DNA of 64,000 bases from positions 62,001 to 126,000 of the forward strand of contig CAWJOC010000022.1 in NCBI GenBank assembly GCA_963844315.1. Reading direction: 5' to 3'. Below are positions 44,900-57,103 of the stretch, piece by piece (the stretch's first letter is position 1; each line of letters opens with the position of its first letter). Both the position numbers and the translations under genes were made by a program. Below the pieces are notes generated by a model that saw only the letters and a list, made by a program, of their open reading frames with translations, was not told the origin of the DNA and ran no database searches. The stretch is from CAWAVN01 sp963844315. GTDB taxonomy: Bacteria > Planctomycetota > Planctomycetia > Planctomycetales > Planctomycetaceae.

Positions 44900-45415
44900 C
44901 TACGGCAACTCGATGCCCAAGCCGTGGTTGAAGCGGTTGGTGAAGTTCGCAAGCGCGACGGTGGCCGCGAGCGTGACCAACTGCTGGTCGGACAGGTGTT
45001 GCTTCACGCCTTCGACAGTTGCCTCATCGACGTTGCCTGTCTGGGTCAATTGCTCGGCGTAGGACAGGACGTGCTTTTCCACTTCGGAAAACGCGTCGCT
45101 GCTTTTGTAGTCGCCGATGGCTTTGAGCTGCTCATCGCTGACGCCCGCTTTCTCGGCGGCCTTTTTATGGTAGTGCGAGCAATACTCGCAGCCATTGACT
45201 TGCGAGGCTTTATAGTAAGCCAATTCACGCAGCGTTCCCGGCAGATCCATTTGAATTCCACTATCAATGGCAACAACGCCCTTGAGCACATCGGGTTGGT
45301 AAGCCAAGATGGCGAAGATGTTGGGAAGGCCTTCGAATTTCTTTTCAATGGCGCTGAGCACTTCAAGGGTATCGGGGTGAGCTTCCATTTTATGAAGCGG
45401 TTTGACGTGTGGCAT
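44900..45415 (-). CDS. Carboxymuconolactone decarboxylase / AhpD-like protein
   Basis: A 171-residue alpha-helical protein of the alkylhydroperoxidase D-like group. The redox motif is VNGCEYCSHYHKKAAEKAG, with the CxxC pair and the nearby His. Other features are RELAYYKASQ, LPNIFAILAYQPDVLKGV, and the C-terminal LVTLAATVALANFTNRFNHGLGIELP, typical of peroxidase-related members. It probably reduces peroxides through a thiol cycle. It is transcribed towards the end of the reverse transcriptase gene and has no evident partner. Confidence 0.88.
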   Translation of the reverse strand: MPHVKPLHKMEAHPDTLEVLSAIEKKFEGLPNIFAILAYQPDVLKGVVAIDSGIQMDLPGTLRELAYYKASQVNGCEYCSHYHKKAAEKAGVSDEQLKAIGDYKSSDAFSEVEKHVLSYAEQLTQTGNVDEATVEGVKQHLSDQQLVTLAATVALANFTNRFNHGLGIELP

Positions 45416-45631
45416 GAGATGGCCTCCTGTTCGGATCGGGGAAAGTTCTTAAGGATCAAATCCTCAGCCCCCTCGGCAAAAAACAGAGAAGGAGCCTGAC
45501 CATAGGAAAGCAAGTGGTATGCCAGACACCATTTGAACCGAGATCCCTCAGCAGTCGCCCTGGGATTGAATGGTAAAAGGCCAATTTGAGCGGAAATCCG
45601 CCAATGGGGTGGCCAACCGATGTTTCCCAAA

Positions 45632-45738
45632 TTCAGTCGTTCCAAATTCGTAGTCGGAGTCGTGAGACTTCGGGCGATCAACCCCGAAGTCTCACGAGTT
45701 CGGCTACGATGGTACGGATGAATTTGGAACGACTGAAA
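45632..45738. repeat. Nested palindromic repeat around GTGAGACTTCGGG
   Basis: The outer arms TTCAGTCGTTCCAAATTC (45632-45649) and GAATTTGGAACGACTGAA (45720-45737) are reverse complements. Nested inside, CGTGAGACTTCGGG pairs with CCCGAAGTCTCACG. It occupies most of the 356-base gap between the AhpD-like and DUF2007 genes, which shows nothing else. Confidence 0.8.
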
Positions 45739-45771
45739 TTGGAAAGATGCGGTGACATTCAAGTGATCCAA

Positions 45772-46176
45772 TCAAGAATCCTCTTCGTCCCATTCCAGCG
45801 GACCGACATCGACAAAGGCATCACATTCGGGGCAGTTTTGGGTGGTTCCCTTGAGGATCTGCGGGAAGAAAGAGATGACCCCGCATTCCTCGCATTCCAC
45901 TTCGAGAGAGAATTGGCCTCGAAGCGGCTGGTTGCGTATTCGTTTGGTTTCCTCGAACTGGCGAATCAATTCTCTCGCCTGGTCCGCCGAACTTGATTCA
46001 ATCCAGACATTCGGCTGATGGAATTGGTTTATGATTCCAAAACTCCAAAAACTGACCCCCGAATCGTCCGTTTCCGCCAAGGCTGGGATGCCATTGGCGG
46101 CGAGCATCTCCACAATCATGTGGCATTCCAAATTGCTCGCCGCAGTGTAAACCTTGAAAGGGTTTTGGAGATCCAT
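45772..46176 (-). CDS. DUF2007-domain protein with a C-terminal zinc-ribbon-like motif
   Basis: A 134-residue protein. Residues 1-75 match the DUF2007 putative signal-transducing fold (FKVYTAASNLECHMIVEMLAANGIPALAETDD, NVWIESSSADQARELIRQFEE). The tail carries VECEECGVISFFP and NCPECDAFVDVGP, two CxxC pairs forming a likely zinc ribbon. It is in the family of small planctomycete proteins with this architecture. The gene's start (46176) is divergent from the acetyl-CoA synthetase gene. The role is unknown. Confidence 0.82.
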   Translation of the reverse strand: MDLQNPFKVYTAASNLECHMIVEMLAANGIPALAETDDSGVSFWSFGIINQFHQPNVWIESSSADQARELIRQFEETKRIRNQPLRGQFSLEVECEECGVISFFPQILKGTTQNCPECDAFVDVGPLEWDEEDS

Positions 46177-46424
46177 GTGGTCACCTGGAAAGAATGGTGG
46201 GATCGTATCACTGACCTAACCTACGAAATCTTCGTGTCTTGTGCCAGGATGGAAGCGACTTCCATTCCACACTCGTTGACACTCCGCCCCCCAGGTCTAA
46301 ACTCACAATTCCCCTCCATCGAAATGACTTGATTCGTGCCGAATTTGAAGTGGCCGAAGCGCACACTTCAACCTGCAAACTTCGAACAAAAAGCGAATTG
46401 CCATCCATAGCCCAGGAGAGCAAC

Positions 46425-48382
<1,958 letters not shown>

Positions 48383-48709
48383 TTGCCGGAAAATTCTTGA
48401 ATTTGTCGGGCGAACATTGTAAAACCACGGATGTTATTATCGCGTGTTGATATCGGAGTTCATCCGTGCGCTTTCATTCCCCCGGCAACACGCATCCCTC
48501 CCCATTCACACATCCGAGTGAATGGGGAGAAACTTTTGCTCTCGATGGGAACGACACCCTATCGAACAGAAGTTCTCAACCACCCTCTCCTTTTCAGACG
48601 ATTGCCACTTCGTCCGAAGACTTTTACCCAGACCGAGTAAGTAGCCCACCTCCCAAAATGGAGATCGTTCATGTGATAGGCTACAAATACTTGTTGGAAG
48701 CCAACCGCC
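48383..48709. other. Intergenic gap between acs and the exported protein
   Basis: 327 bases. I see no reading frame, hairpin or repeat worth naming. Several short direct-looking words (CCATTCACACATCC, GAGTGAATGG) occur but do not form a clear structure. The promoter of the exported protein gene should lie here. Confidence 0.4.
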
Positions 48710-49981
48710 ATGAACACCACCGACAGACAACTGCAGCCGTTTCTGATTGCAAGGTATCCCCTCCCTTTTGCGGCACTGCTGGCGGTCGTTTGGTTGGCTG
48801 TCCCGCCTCTGGCGTTCAGTGACATTGCTCCCGACCCGATAAGCGGTGGAGTCAACTTCTCCGGGTCGACAAAAGAGGTCGAGATGAGTGAGGAGCAAGT
48901 GACCTTGGACATCACGGCCACCCGCTGCACCACGAACGCCGTGTTCCAGATGAAGAACCTGACCGACAAACCTGTCACGATGGAGGTCGGCTTTCCCTTC
49001 GCCTATGCGAGCGACCTGCAGGCGTTCAGCGTCAAAGTGGACGGCGATGCGGTCGAGAACGTCGCCGAGAAAAGCCTGGGCAAGCGGCAGAAGTGGTACG
49101 TCTGGACGATGACGTTTCCGGCAGGCAAGGTGACGGCAGTCGAGGTCGATTACTGGAACGACCTCAAGGCGAAGGCCGGTTGGAGCGCGGGAATCCACTC
49201 TGTTCCGGACCTGCTGCTCAGCTTCACTTCCTTCAAGACGAAGCCGAAGGGGCAGGCCACGGAGGATGAAGTTCGCCAGTTCGACGAGTTGAAGGCGAGA
49301 CTGCAACACGGCAATGTCCGTTACATCATGAAGACCGGGGCAGGCTGGGCGGGCAACATTGGCAAGTGCCGTGTCGAAGCGAAGTTTCACGGGTTCGCCT
49401 CCGACAGCTTGATCACACGCTTTCCCAGCGAGAACGAGGAGTACCAATTTCGCGATCCGCAAATCCGCCCAGACGGGCTGGTCTGGGAGTTGGAGGATTT
49501 TGAGCCGAAGGACGACATCTCCTTTCAGGTTTCCCCGCATTTCACGCACCGGGAACTCAAAGAACTGATCGAGATCACGCTCAAGGACCATCCGCACCAT
49601 CCTCGGTTGACGCTTTTGCTTGGGGAATACTGCGAGTCTCCAGAGGAAAAGCAACGGCACAAGAAAATGGTTGACGAAATGCTCGCGGCTTGGTCGACTC
49701 GGTTCGCGATCGACGGGCCCGACTACATAGACAAAGAACATGCGCAAGAGTCTCTTCAAGTCTGGTTCACCGTCCGCAAGCTGACGATATATCGACTCGA
49801 TGAGAACCCACTCGATGACGCCCGCCGACGGAAACTGCTGCCGACCATCAAAGCAATTGTTCAGAAGATGCAGTCTCAGCTTCCGAAGGGGCTGGCAAGT
49901 ACTGACCGACTCAACGAGTACCAGGTCAAGACGTTCCGCAGTGAAGCCGACCGGATATTCAAATGGACCGAGGATCAGTAA
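48710..49981 (+). CDS. Exported protein of unknown function
   Basis: A 423-residue protein with a signal peptide (RYPLPFAALLAVVWLAVPPLAFSDIAP). The mature part is beta-rich with DPISGGVNFSGSTKEVEMSEEQVTLDITATRC and MKNLTDKPVTMEVGFPFAYASDLQAFSV, then GKRQKWYVWTMTFPAGKVTAVEVDYWND, KTGAGWAGNIGKCRVEAKF and FEPKDDISFQVSP. It loosely resembles exported DUF4424-like proteins that carry a conserved FPF segment, but I am not confident of the family. The C-terminal ~120 residues are helical and charged. It stands alone between acs and yceH. Confidence 0.72.
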   Translation: MNTTDRQLQPFLIARYPLPFAALLAVVWLAVPPLAFSDIAPDPISGGVNFSGSTKEVEMSEEQVTLDITATRCTTNAVFQMKNLTDKPVTMEVGFPFAYASDLQAFSVKVDGDAVENVAEKSLGKRQKWYVWTMTFPAGKVTAVEVDYWNDLKAKAGWSAGIHSVPDLLLSFTSFKTKPKGQATEDEVRQFDELKARLQHGNVRYIMKTGAGWAGNIGKCRVEAKFHGFASDSLITRFPSENEEYQFRDPQIRPDGLVWELEDFEPKDDISFQVSPHFTHRELKELIEITLKDHPHHPRLTLLLGEYCESPEEKQRHKKMVDEMLAAWSTRFAIDGPDYIDKEHAQESLQVWFTVRKLTIYRLDENPLDDARRRKLLPTIKAIVQKMQSQLPKGLASTDRLNEYQVKTFRSEADRIFKWTEDQ

Positions 49982-50152
49982 GTCGGATGTGCCTAACCCA
50001 CTACTAAGGAAGGATCACTGCTGTGGGCAATGCCCACTACGAAGACTGTGGACTTGACGGAAGATTTGGTCGTGCTTCAAACTAGTCGCCGGTGCTGATG
50101 GAACGAAATTGATTCGCCGATTGGCGATATTCCCGATGGAAAGGCGCTTCCC

Positions 50153-50938
50153 GTGTTGACCGATCCCCCTCCCGAAAATGCTCCCCCGATCAAGGAACTT
50201 AGCCGGCAACAACGGCGGGTGTTAGGGGTGCTTTTGGAAAAAGCCTTCACTACGCCGGACCAATACCCGATGACGCCCAAAGCGTTGGTCGCGGGCTGCA
50301 ATCAGAAAAGCAACCGCTCGCCTTTGGTCGAATACGATGAAGTCCAAATCCTGGACACTTTGGAGCAGCTTCGCGAATTGGGTTTGGTTGGCGAGGTACA
50401 CACGGACTCCGGGCGGACTTCGCGGTTCCGGCATTATATGCGGCATCGCTTCAAACTCTCCGAACCGCAACTGGCGATCCTCACCGAACTCATGCTGCGC
50501 GGCCGGCAGAAACTGGGGGAACTCCGGACCCGCGCCAGCCGGATGGTCGCCGTGGATTCTCAGGAACAACTCAAGGATGAACTCACGGGGCTATTGAATT
50601 TGGGGTTGCTCCAGACCACGGGCGATCTGGAACGGCGGGGGACGGAGGTCGATCACAACCTCTACCGCTCCAAGGAAAACATGAAGCTGGAATTGAACAC
50701 CAGCCCCGAACCCGATGAACCCGCCCCGCGTACTTCCGTGACCACAACCCCGGCCATTTCGCATACCGCCGCCGCTTTGGAAGGCGGAGCACTTGCGCGG
50801 CTCACGGCTTTGGAGACCGAAATCGAAGACCTGCGGGCGGAGAACCGCGAGCTGCGCGAGTTGGTGGAAAGCGTCCGCCTGGAAATGGGCGAGATGCAAA
50901 CCGCATTCGAGGATCTCCGCCGGGATTTAGGCGGGTAA
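50153..50938 (+). CDS. yceH: YceH/DUF480-family protein
   Basis: A 261-residue protein of the YceH family, from GTG 50153. The N-terminal ~180 residues contain two winged-helix units: LSRQQRRVLGVLLEKAFTTPDQYPMTPKALVAGCNQKSNRSP, the family signature, then EPQLAILTELMLRGRQKLGELRTRASRM. The C-terminal 80 residues are a coiled coil (LARLTALETEIEDLRAENRELRELVESVRLEM). The molecular function is not settled. It ends two bases before the next ATG (50941), so it is probably co-transcribed with the cysteine-cluster gene. Confidence 0.9.
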   Translation: MLTDPPPENAPPIKELSRQQRRVLGVLLEKAFTTPDQYPMTPKALVAGCNQKSNRSPLVEYDEVQILDTLEQLRELGLVGEVHTDSGRTSRFRHYMRHRFKLSEPQLAILTELMLRGRQKLGELRTRASRMVAVDSQEQLKDELTGLLNLGLLQTTGDLERRGTEVDHNLYRSKENMKLELNTSPEPDEPAPRTSVTTTPAISHTAAALEGGALARLTALETEIEDLRAENRELRELVESVRLEMGEMQTAFEDLRRDLGG

Positions 50939-50940
50939 TT

Positions 50941-51297
50941 ATGAATGAACCGCCTCTGCGAGAGTTTGATGAGCTAAAGCCAACATCGTGCGGGGGGTGC
51001 GGATTGTGTTGCTTGGGCGTCGGGTCGCCGGTGCTGTTGTATCAAACCCGAGCGGATTGGGAGCAGCATCACCCGCATCGGCCAGAAGGATTGCCCGTTG
51101 GTTTAATCGCGGAAATCGATGCCCATTTCCGTGGGCTGTTTCGCGGGCAAGAGCCTCAAGACCAATGCCTGTGGTTCGATCCTGAAACCCATTCCTGCAA
51201 ACATTACGAATGGCGGCCCAAGGTCTGCCGGGACTACGAATTCGCGGATCACGAATGCGTTGAACTCCGCCGCCCGTTTGTGGCGTTACACGAATAG
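50941..51297 (+). CDS. YkgJ-type cysteine-cluster protein
   Basis: A 118-residue protein with the cysteine cluster of the YkgJ family: CGGCGLCCLG near residue 17, then QDQCLWFDPETHSCKHYEWRPKVCRDYEFADHEC. That is the CxxCxxCC...C...C..Y..RP..C pattern, thought to bind a metal or Fe-S centre. It starts with a tight junction to yceH (2 bases) and is 10 bases from the next gene. Enzymatic function is unknown. Confidence 0.85.
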   Translation: MNEPPLREFDELKPTSCGGCGLCCLGVGSPVLLYQTRADWEQHHPHRPEGLPVGLIAEIDAHFRGLFRGQEPQDQCLWFDPETHSCKHYEWRPKVCRDYEFADHECVELRRPFVALHE

Positions 51298-51306
51298 ATT
51301 TCTCTT

Positions 51307-52422
51307 ATGCTCGCCGTTGTCTTGTCGTTCGATCAATTTCCCCTCAGGCTCTTGGGCTGTTATGGAAATTCGATCAATGAGATGTCTTGCCTGAACGAAA
51401 TCGCGGCGGAGTCCATCGTTTTCGATCAGCATTTTGGCGAGGATTTTTCGCCGGCTCCTGAAGGACATGCGTGGTGGACCGGATGTTATCATTTTCCCCG
51501 GCAAGGATCGGCCGTGGTTTCCCGAATGCCAACGCTGCCTCTCCTGCTCCAAGCAGGAGATGTTACGTTTGAATGGATTGAGGAGGATCTCCACCGCATC
51601 CCCGTTCCCATGCCTCGACAGGTCAAAAGTATTGGCTGTGATTCATTTGAGGACATCATCGTTGAGGCCAGCAAGTTTCTGGATTACAGCTCGAAAACTA
51701 TTGAATCTCACCAAATGCTCTGGGTCAAAGTGGGACCGAGCGCTTGGACGAGGCCGCTTGGACCTTGGGGTGCTTCAGAGAATGCAGAAGTTTTGGCCCG
51801 CCTTGACCAGATCGTCGAACCGCTGTGGCAAATCGTTCGCAGTTTGGCTAGCAGCCGGAAGGTCTTGTTCATTTTCACTGCCGCGAGGGGTTTGTCGCTG
51901 GGAGAGCGGGCGGAATCACCGAATACGAAAGCCACTTGGCGTGAAGAATTCGTGCATCTGCCTTTGATTGTCCATCATTCGGAAACCGCCGGGGGCGAAC
52001 GCCGGTCGGAACTGACTCAGACGATGGATCTTCCGGCAACGCTGCTAGATTTTTTTGCACTTCAACCACCGACTCAGTGGGAGGGAAGAAGTATTTTGCC
52101 TTCCGTTCTCGGCCAAACTGAGGCGGCACGAGACTTTGTAACCTCCGGCTGCCAGGGAGTTTGGGAATCGATCCGCACGCGGGAATTCCATTTGATCCGG
52201 CGAATCGATCCTGCCCCTCCGGAAGCAACCCGGAGGCTACTGTTTACCAAGCCGGATGATGTCTGGGATTGGCAGGATGTCTCGCCCCAAGAGCCGGAAA
52301 TGACGGAAGCCCTGACCAGGCAATTAGATGCGTTCCTGCTCACTGCGAAGTCCGATCTTCCGGTGATCCTTCCCGCTTCAGGTTGGGCCATACACCGGAA
52401 GGGTGAGGGGGCACCGCCCTAA
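51307..52422 (+). CDS. Sulfatase-like (alkaline phosphatase superfamily) protein, degenerate
   Basis: A 371-residue protein starting MLAVVLSFDQFPLRLLGCYGN. The alkaline phosphatase/sulfatase fold is suggested by VLFIFTAARGLSLGE, HLPLIVHHSE, ELTQTMDLPATLLDFF and WEGRSILPS, which are the C-terminal sulfatase landmarks. The N-terminal C-x-P-x-R signature is not seen, and the first metal DD is replaced by SFDQ, so it is likely non-catalytic or a different superfamily member. No signal peptide. It lies 10 bases after the cysteine-cluster gene and may be the third gene of that operon. Confidence 0.65.
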   Translation: MLAVVLSFDQFPLRLLGCYGNSINEMSCLNEIAAESIVFDQHFGEDFSPAPEGHAWWTGCYHFPRQGSAVVSRMPTLPLLLQAGDVTFEWIEEDLHRIPVPMPRQVKSIGCDSFEDIIVEASKFLDYSSKTIESHQMLWVKVGPSAWTRPLGPWGASENAEVLARLDQIVEPLWQIVRSLASSRKVLFIFTAARGLSLGERAESPNTKATWREEFVHLPLIVHHSETAGGERRSELTQTMDLPATLLDFFALQPPTQWEGRSILPSVLGQTEAARDFVTSGCQGVWESIRTREFHLIRRIDPAPPEATRRLLFTKPDDVWDWQDVSPQEPEMTEALTRQLDAFLLTAKSDLPVILPASGWAIHRKGEGAPP

Positions 52423-52467
52423 GGGTGGTCCGCCGATCCGTCGTAAAAGTCTATCGCTCCTCAATTT

Positions 52468-52500
52468 ATGGCTCGGCAGGAGCCTCGCCCTCCCGGCGCA
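52468..52500. repeat. Single arm of a GGCTCGGCAGGAGCCTCGCC repeat
   Basis: GGCTCGGCAGGAGCCTCGCC then CTCCCGG. I recognise this word as one arm of a palindrome common in planctomycete gaps; here the second arm is not present. The whole gap 52423-52757 otherwise shows no gene. Confidence 0.4.
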
Positions 52501-53782
52501 GGATTCCAAGAATGCCTCTGTAAAGAAACCAAACCGGGTAGTATGGGGGATGATGTTTTGCGAATTTTGGTGAGGAATTCGCGGATCGTTCGTCCTTTTG
52601 GAATGGTGAAATACGCCGTCGCGGGATCTGCCGGAATTGCAAGTGGGCACTCGATGTGCTGCAATGAGAAGCTCCCGCAAAAGTTGCCCATTTACACAAT
52701 TTGCCTCCTGTCCTGGTCATGCTTGCTGCGACCCAATTTTGAAGGAATCCGCCGTTTATGACAGACCAAACCCATTTGGATTCGAAATCCGTCCAAGAGT
52801 CCATTGCCCGTTTGAATAAAGCCTACGATCAAATCCGCGAGCAAATGGGCAAAGTAATTGTGGGCCAAAGTGATGTGGTGGATCAATTGCTGATCGCCCT
52901 TTTCAGCCGGGGGCATTGCCTGTTGGAAGGCGTGCCGGGGCTGGCGAAGACTTTGATGATCAGCACGCTGGCGCGGTGCCTGTCCATGAGCTTCGCCCGA
53001 ATTCAGTTCACGCCGGACCTGATGCCCGCCGACATCACCGGGACCGACGTTTTGCAGGAAAACCGCGATACGGGCAAGCGCGAGTTCCGCTTTATTTCGG
53101 GACCATTGTTTCATAACGTGATTCTCGCGGACGAAATCAACCGCACGCCGCCGAAAACTCAGGCGGCCCTTCTGGAAGCCATGCAAGAGCGGCAAGTCAG
53201 CGTGGGACAGACCCGGCACATCCTGGCCGACCCGTTCTTCGTTTTGGCCACGCAAAACCCGATCGAGCAGGAAGGCACTTACGCCCTGCCCGAAGCCCAG
53301 CAAGACCGCTTCATGTTCAAAGTTTTGGTGGATTATCCCAGTTTCGAGGAAGAAAAGCAGATCGCCAAGCAAACCACGATGCTGCAAACGGACGATGTGC
53401 AGCCGGTTTTGAACGACAAGGAAATCCTGGAGTTGCAAAAGCTCGTCCGACAGGTTCCCGTGACGGACCACGTTGTCGAATACGCCTTGGCGATCGTCCG
53501 GCAAACGCGGGTCAATCGTCCGGGGACGCCGGACTTCGTGAACGAGTGGTTGGCGTGGGGCGCTGGTCCCCGCGGTGCAATTCCTGCTTCTGGGCGGGAA
53601 AGCCAAGGCCCTTCTGAACGGACGCGGCCACGTCTCCACGCAGGACATCGCCGAACTGGCCCAGCCCGTCTTAAGGCATCGCATTGTGACGAACTTCGCC
53701 GCCGAGAGCGAAGGCATCACCTCCGACCGCGTTGTGGAACGACTTGTCAAGGAAACTCCCTCCAAAGAAGGCGAACTGACCC

Positions 53783-54700
<918 letters not shown>

Positions 54701-54808
54701 CGACATTTTTGAATGATGATAGATGATGGAGGGTAGAAGGTGGCAAAAAACTCTATCCTCCATCTCCCATCCTCTATCCTCACATAAACCTCAGACCCTT
54801 GGACACAC

Positions 54809-57103
54809 ATGGGCGGTTTCACGCAATACTTTCTCAATCCTGCATTCGTGCCCGCGGGGCTGGCGCTCATCGCTTCGCCGATCATCATCCACCTCATCAA
54901 CCGCATGCGGTTTCGCAAGGTGCGGTTCGCGGCGATGGAGTTTCTGCTCCAAGCCCAACAACGGAATCGGCGGCGGTTGCTGCTTGAGCAGTTGTTGCTT
55001 TTATTGCTCCGCATTTTGATCGTCTTGGCGCTTTTGGCGCTCATTGCCCGCTTGATTTTGGACCCCCGCCTGACGGTCTTCGGCGGCGCGGGGAAGGCCC
55101 ATCATTTGGTCGTGCTGGACGACAGTGGTTCCATGCGGAACAGTTGGGGCGGCACAACCGCGTTTGAGGAAGCCAAGAAAGTCGTCTTGGCTCTTGTCCG
55201 AGAAGGAGCCAAACGCCCGCAGACCCAGACGTTCTCGATGGTGCTGCTCTCGAAACCCAATGATTTCCTGTTTGCGGAAGTCGATGTGAGCGAAGAATTG
55301 GAAAAGGATTTGCAGGACAAACTGGAGTCTCTTGAACCCTCTTTCACCCGGCCCGATTTGCAAGCCGGAATGGAAGTCGCCGGTCAGCATTTGCGTAAGC
55401 ACGAAGCCACCATCAAACATCTGCACGTCTTCTCGGATTTCCGCCAGGCCGACTGGCAAGGCAAGGAAGCCCTGGGGCAAGTCGTCACGCAGCTTGAAGA
55501 AGACGGCATCTCCATCAACCTCGTCCGCTCGGTCGAGCAGGACCTTCCCAATTTGGGGATCACTACGCTCGAAGGGGATTTGAAATCGGCGGCGGCGGGC
55601 GTGCCGGTGCGGCTGCGAATCGGCGTGACGAACTTCACCGAACAGGTCGTCGAAAACGTCAGCGTCACCGTTGTGCAAGACGGCGACAAACTGCCCCTGA
55701 GCGTGACCTTTCCCAAAATCGAAGCCGGGCAGGAAGTCGTTCAGCCCAAGGACATCACCTTCGTCACCGAGGGTCTGCACCAGGTGCGAGTGGAATTGGA
55801 GCAAGACGCCCTCTCCGAAGACAACGCCAGGCATCTCTCGATCGACATCCCCAAACAAAACTACGTGCTGATCGTCAGTCCCGATCCGTCTTCCGACGCC
55901 GTGTTCGGCCTCGCGACCGCATTGGCTCCGAGCCTGGAACTCACCGGCATCGCCACCAACGTGGTGCAATCGGACTTTCTGGAAAAAGAACTGGAAACCA
56001 CGGGCCTCAAGCAGTTCCGCGCGATCTACATGGTCAACGTGCCGGACATTCCCGCGAAGGCGTTGCCCTTGCTCGAAGCCTACGTCCGCAACGGCGGCGG
56101 GTTGGTGTGGTTTCTGGGCGACAAGATCCGCACCGAAGCCTACAACAATTTGTCCAAGCTCAAACTGAACGAGGAAGGCCAACTGGCCCGCACGGAAGAT
56201 GCGCTGTTCCCCGTGCTGCTCGATCCCGTGCCCGGCACGATGCAGCCCGACCCGACCCTTCCCACGCCGGATTTGAACTTCGTGTCGCATCCCATCTTCG
56301 ATGACACTTTTAGCAAGGATAACCGCATCATTACTCAACTCCGGGTGAAGGAATACGCCCGCGTCGCGAAAGACTGGATCAAAGATGATGCCAAACGAAA
56401 CGACGGCACCACGACGGTGGGCTTTACCCGTGAAGGCGATCCCGTTGTGTTCGACCACCGATTCGGCCAAGGCCGGGTCATGACGATTCTCACCTCGGCC
56501 GGTCCGCCTTGGAATAACTTCCTCGAATTGGGGGGCCTTTACGCTCCCTTGGTTTTGCAGCTTCAACTTTACGTGGCCAAGCCGGATGAAGAACGGCACA
56601 CGTTGGCCATTGGCGAGAAGTTCGAGCGGACGTTCGATGCCTTGGCGTATGAGAGCCTCATCAAATGGAAGCGTCCCGATCTGGGCGAGCCGGAGTTTAC
56701 GATGAAGGCTCCCCCGATGGATGAAAGCAGCGAAGACGATGGCGAATGGCTCGCGGAATATAGCGAACTGGATCGGCCCGGCATTTACCGCTACATGGTT
56801 TTGCCCAAGAACAACCGCCAAGGCAACGACCTGCCGAGCGTGTGGGAGTTCGCGGTCAACGTGGCGCCGGAAGAAGGCAGCATGGCCACCGCGACCGATG
56901 AGGAAATCAAAGAGCACCTCGATCCCGAAACCCGCGTGGCAATCCATGCCTACGGCGATACGGACTTCATTGGTCCCGGTTCCGACCCCGGCCAGGAAGT
57001 TCGCAAATATCTGATGTATGCCTTATTGTTATTGCTGGTGGCTGAGCAGGCGATGGCCTACCGGCTGAGTTATCATCCCGAAACCGTGGAAGCCCCCGCA
57101 TGA
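54809..57103 (+). CDS. BatA/VWA-domain membrane protein
   Basis: A 764-residue protein. It begins with a BatA-type N-terminal membrane module (YFLNPAFVPAGLALIASPIIIHLINRMRFRKVRF, then RILIVLALLALIARLIL). Residues ~105-260 are a von Willebrand A domain with a MIDAS (LVVLDDSGSMRNSW). Large beta-rich regions follow, with a glutamine-amidotransferase-like stretch (PLLEAYVRNGGGLVWFLGDKI). A C-terminal helix (YLMYALLLLLVAEQAMAYRL) would re-enter the membrane. It ends four bases into the next gene (ATGA). Together with MoxR/DUF58 it belongs to the Bat-like envelope module of planctomycetes. Confidence 0.88.
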   Translation: MGGFTQYFLNPAFVPAGLALIASPIIIHLINRMRFRKVRFAAMEFLLQAQQRNRRRLLLEQLLLLLLRILIVLALLALIARLILDPRLTVFGGAGKAHHLVVLDDSGSMRNSWGGTTAFEEAKKVVLALVREGAKRPQTQTFSMVLLSKPNDFLFAEVDVSEELEKDLQDKLESLEPSFTRPDLQAGMEVAGQHLRKHEATIKHLHVFSDFRQADWQGKEALGQVVTQLEEDGISINLVRSVEQDLPNLGITTLEGDLKSAAAGVPVRLRIGVTNFTEQVVENVSVTVVQDGDKLPLSVTFPKIEAGQEVVQPKDITFVTEGLHQVRVELEQDALSEDNARHLSIDIPKQNYVLIVSPDPSSDAVFGLATALAPSLELTGIATNVVQSDFLEKELETTGLKQFRAIYMVNVPDIPAKALPLLEAYVRNGGGLVWFLGDKIRTEAYNNLSKLKLNEEGQLARTEDALFPVLLDPVPGTMQPDPTLPTPDLNFVSHPIFDDTFSKDNRIITQLRVKEYARVAKDWIKDDAKRNDGTTTVGFTREGDPVVFDHRFGQGRVMTILTSAGPPWNNFLELGGLYAPLVLQLQLYVAKPDEERHTLAIGEKFERTFDALAYESLIKWKRPDLGEPEFTMKAPPMDESSEDDGEWLAEYSELDRPGIYRYMVLPKNNRQGNDLPSVWEFAVNVAPEEGSMATATDEEIKEHLDPETRVAIHAYGDTDFIGPGSDPGQEVRKYLMYALLLLLVAEQAMAYRLSYHPETVEAPA

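Noticed and set aside
55001..56947. Minus-strand frame of 648 codons over the BatA/VWA gene
   Set aside because: Antisense shadow caused by high GC at third positions; no motif, whereas the plus strand has a MIDAS and membrane helices.
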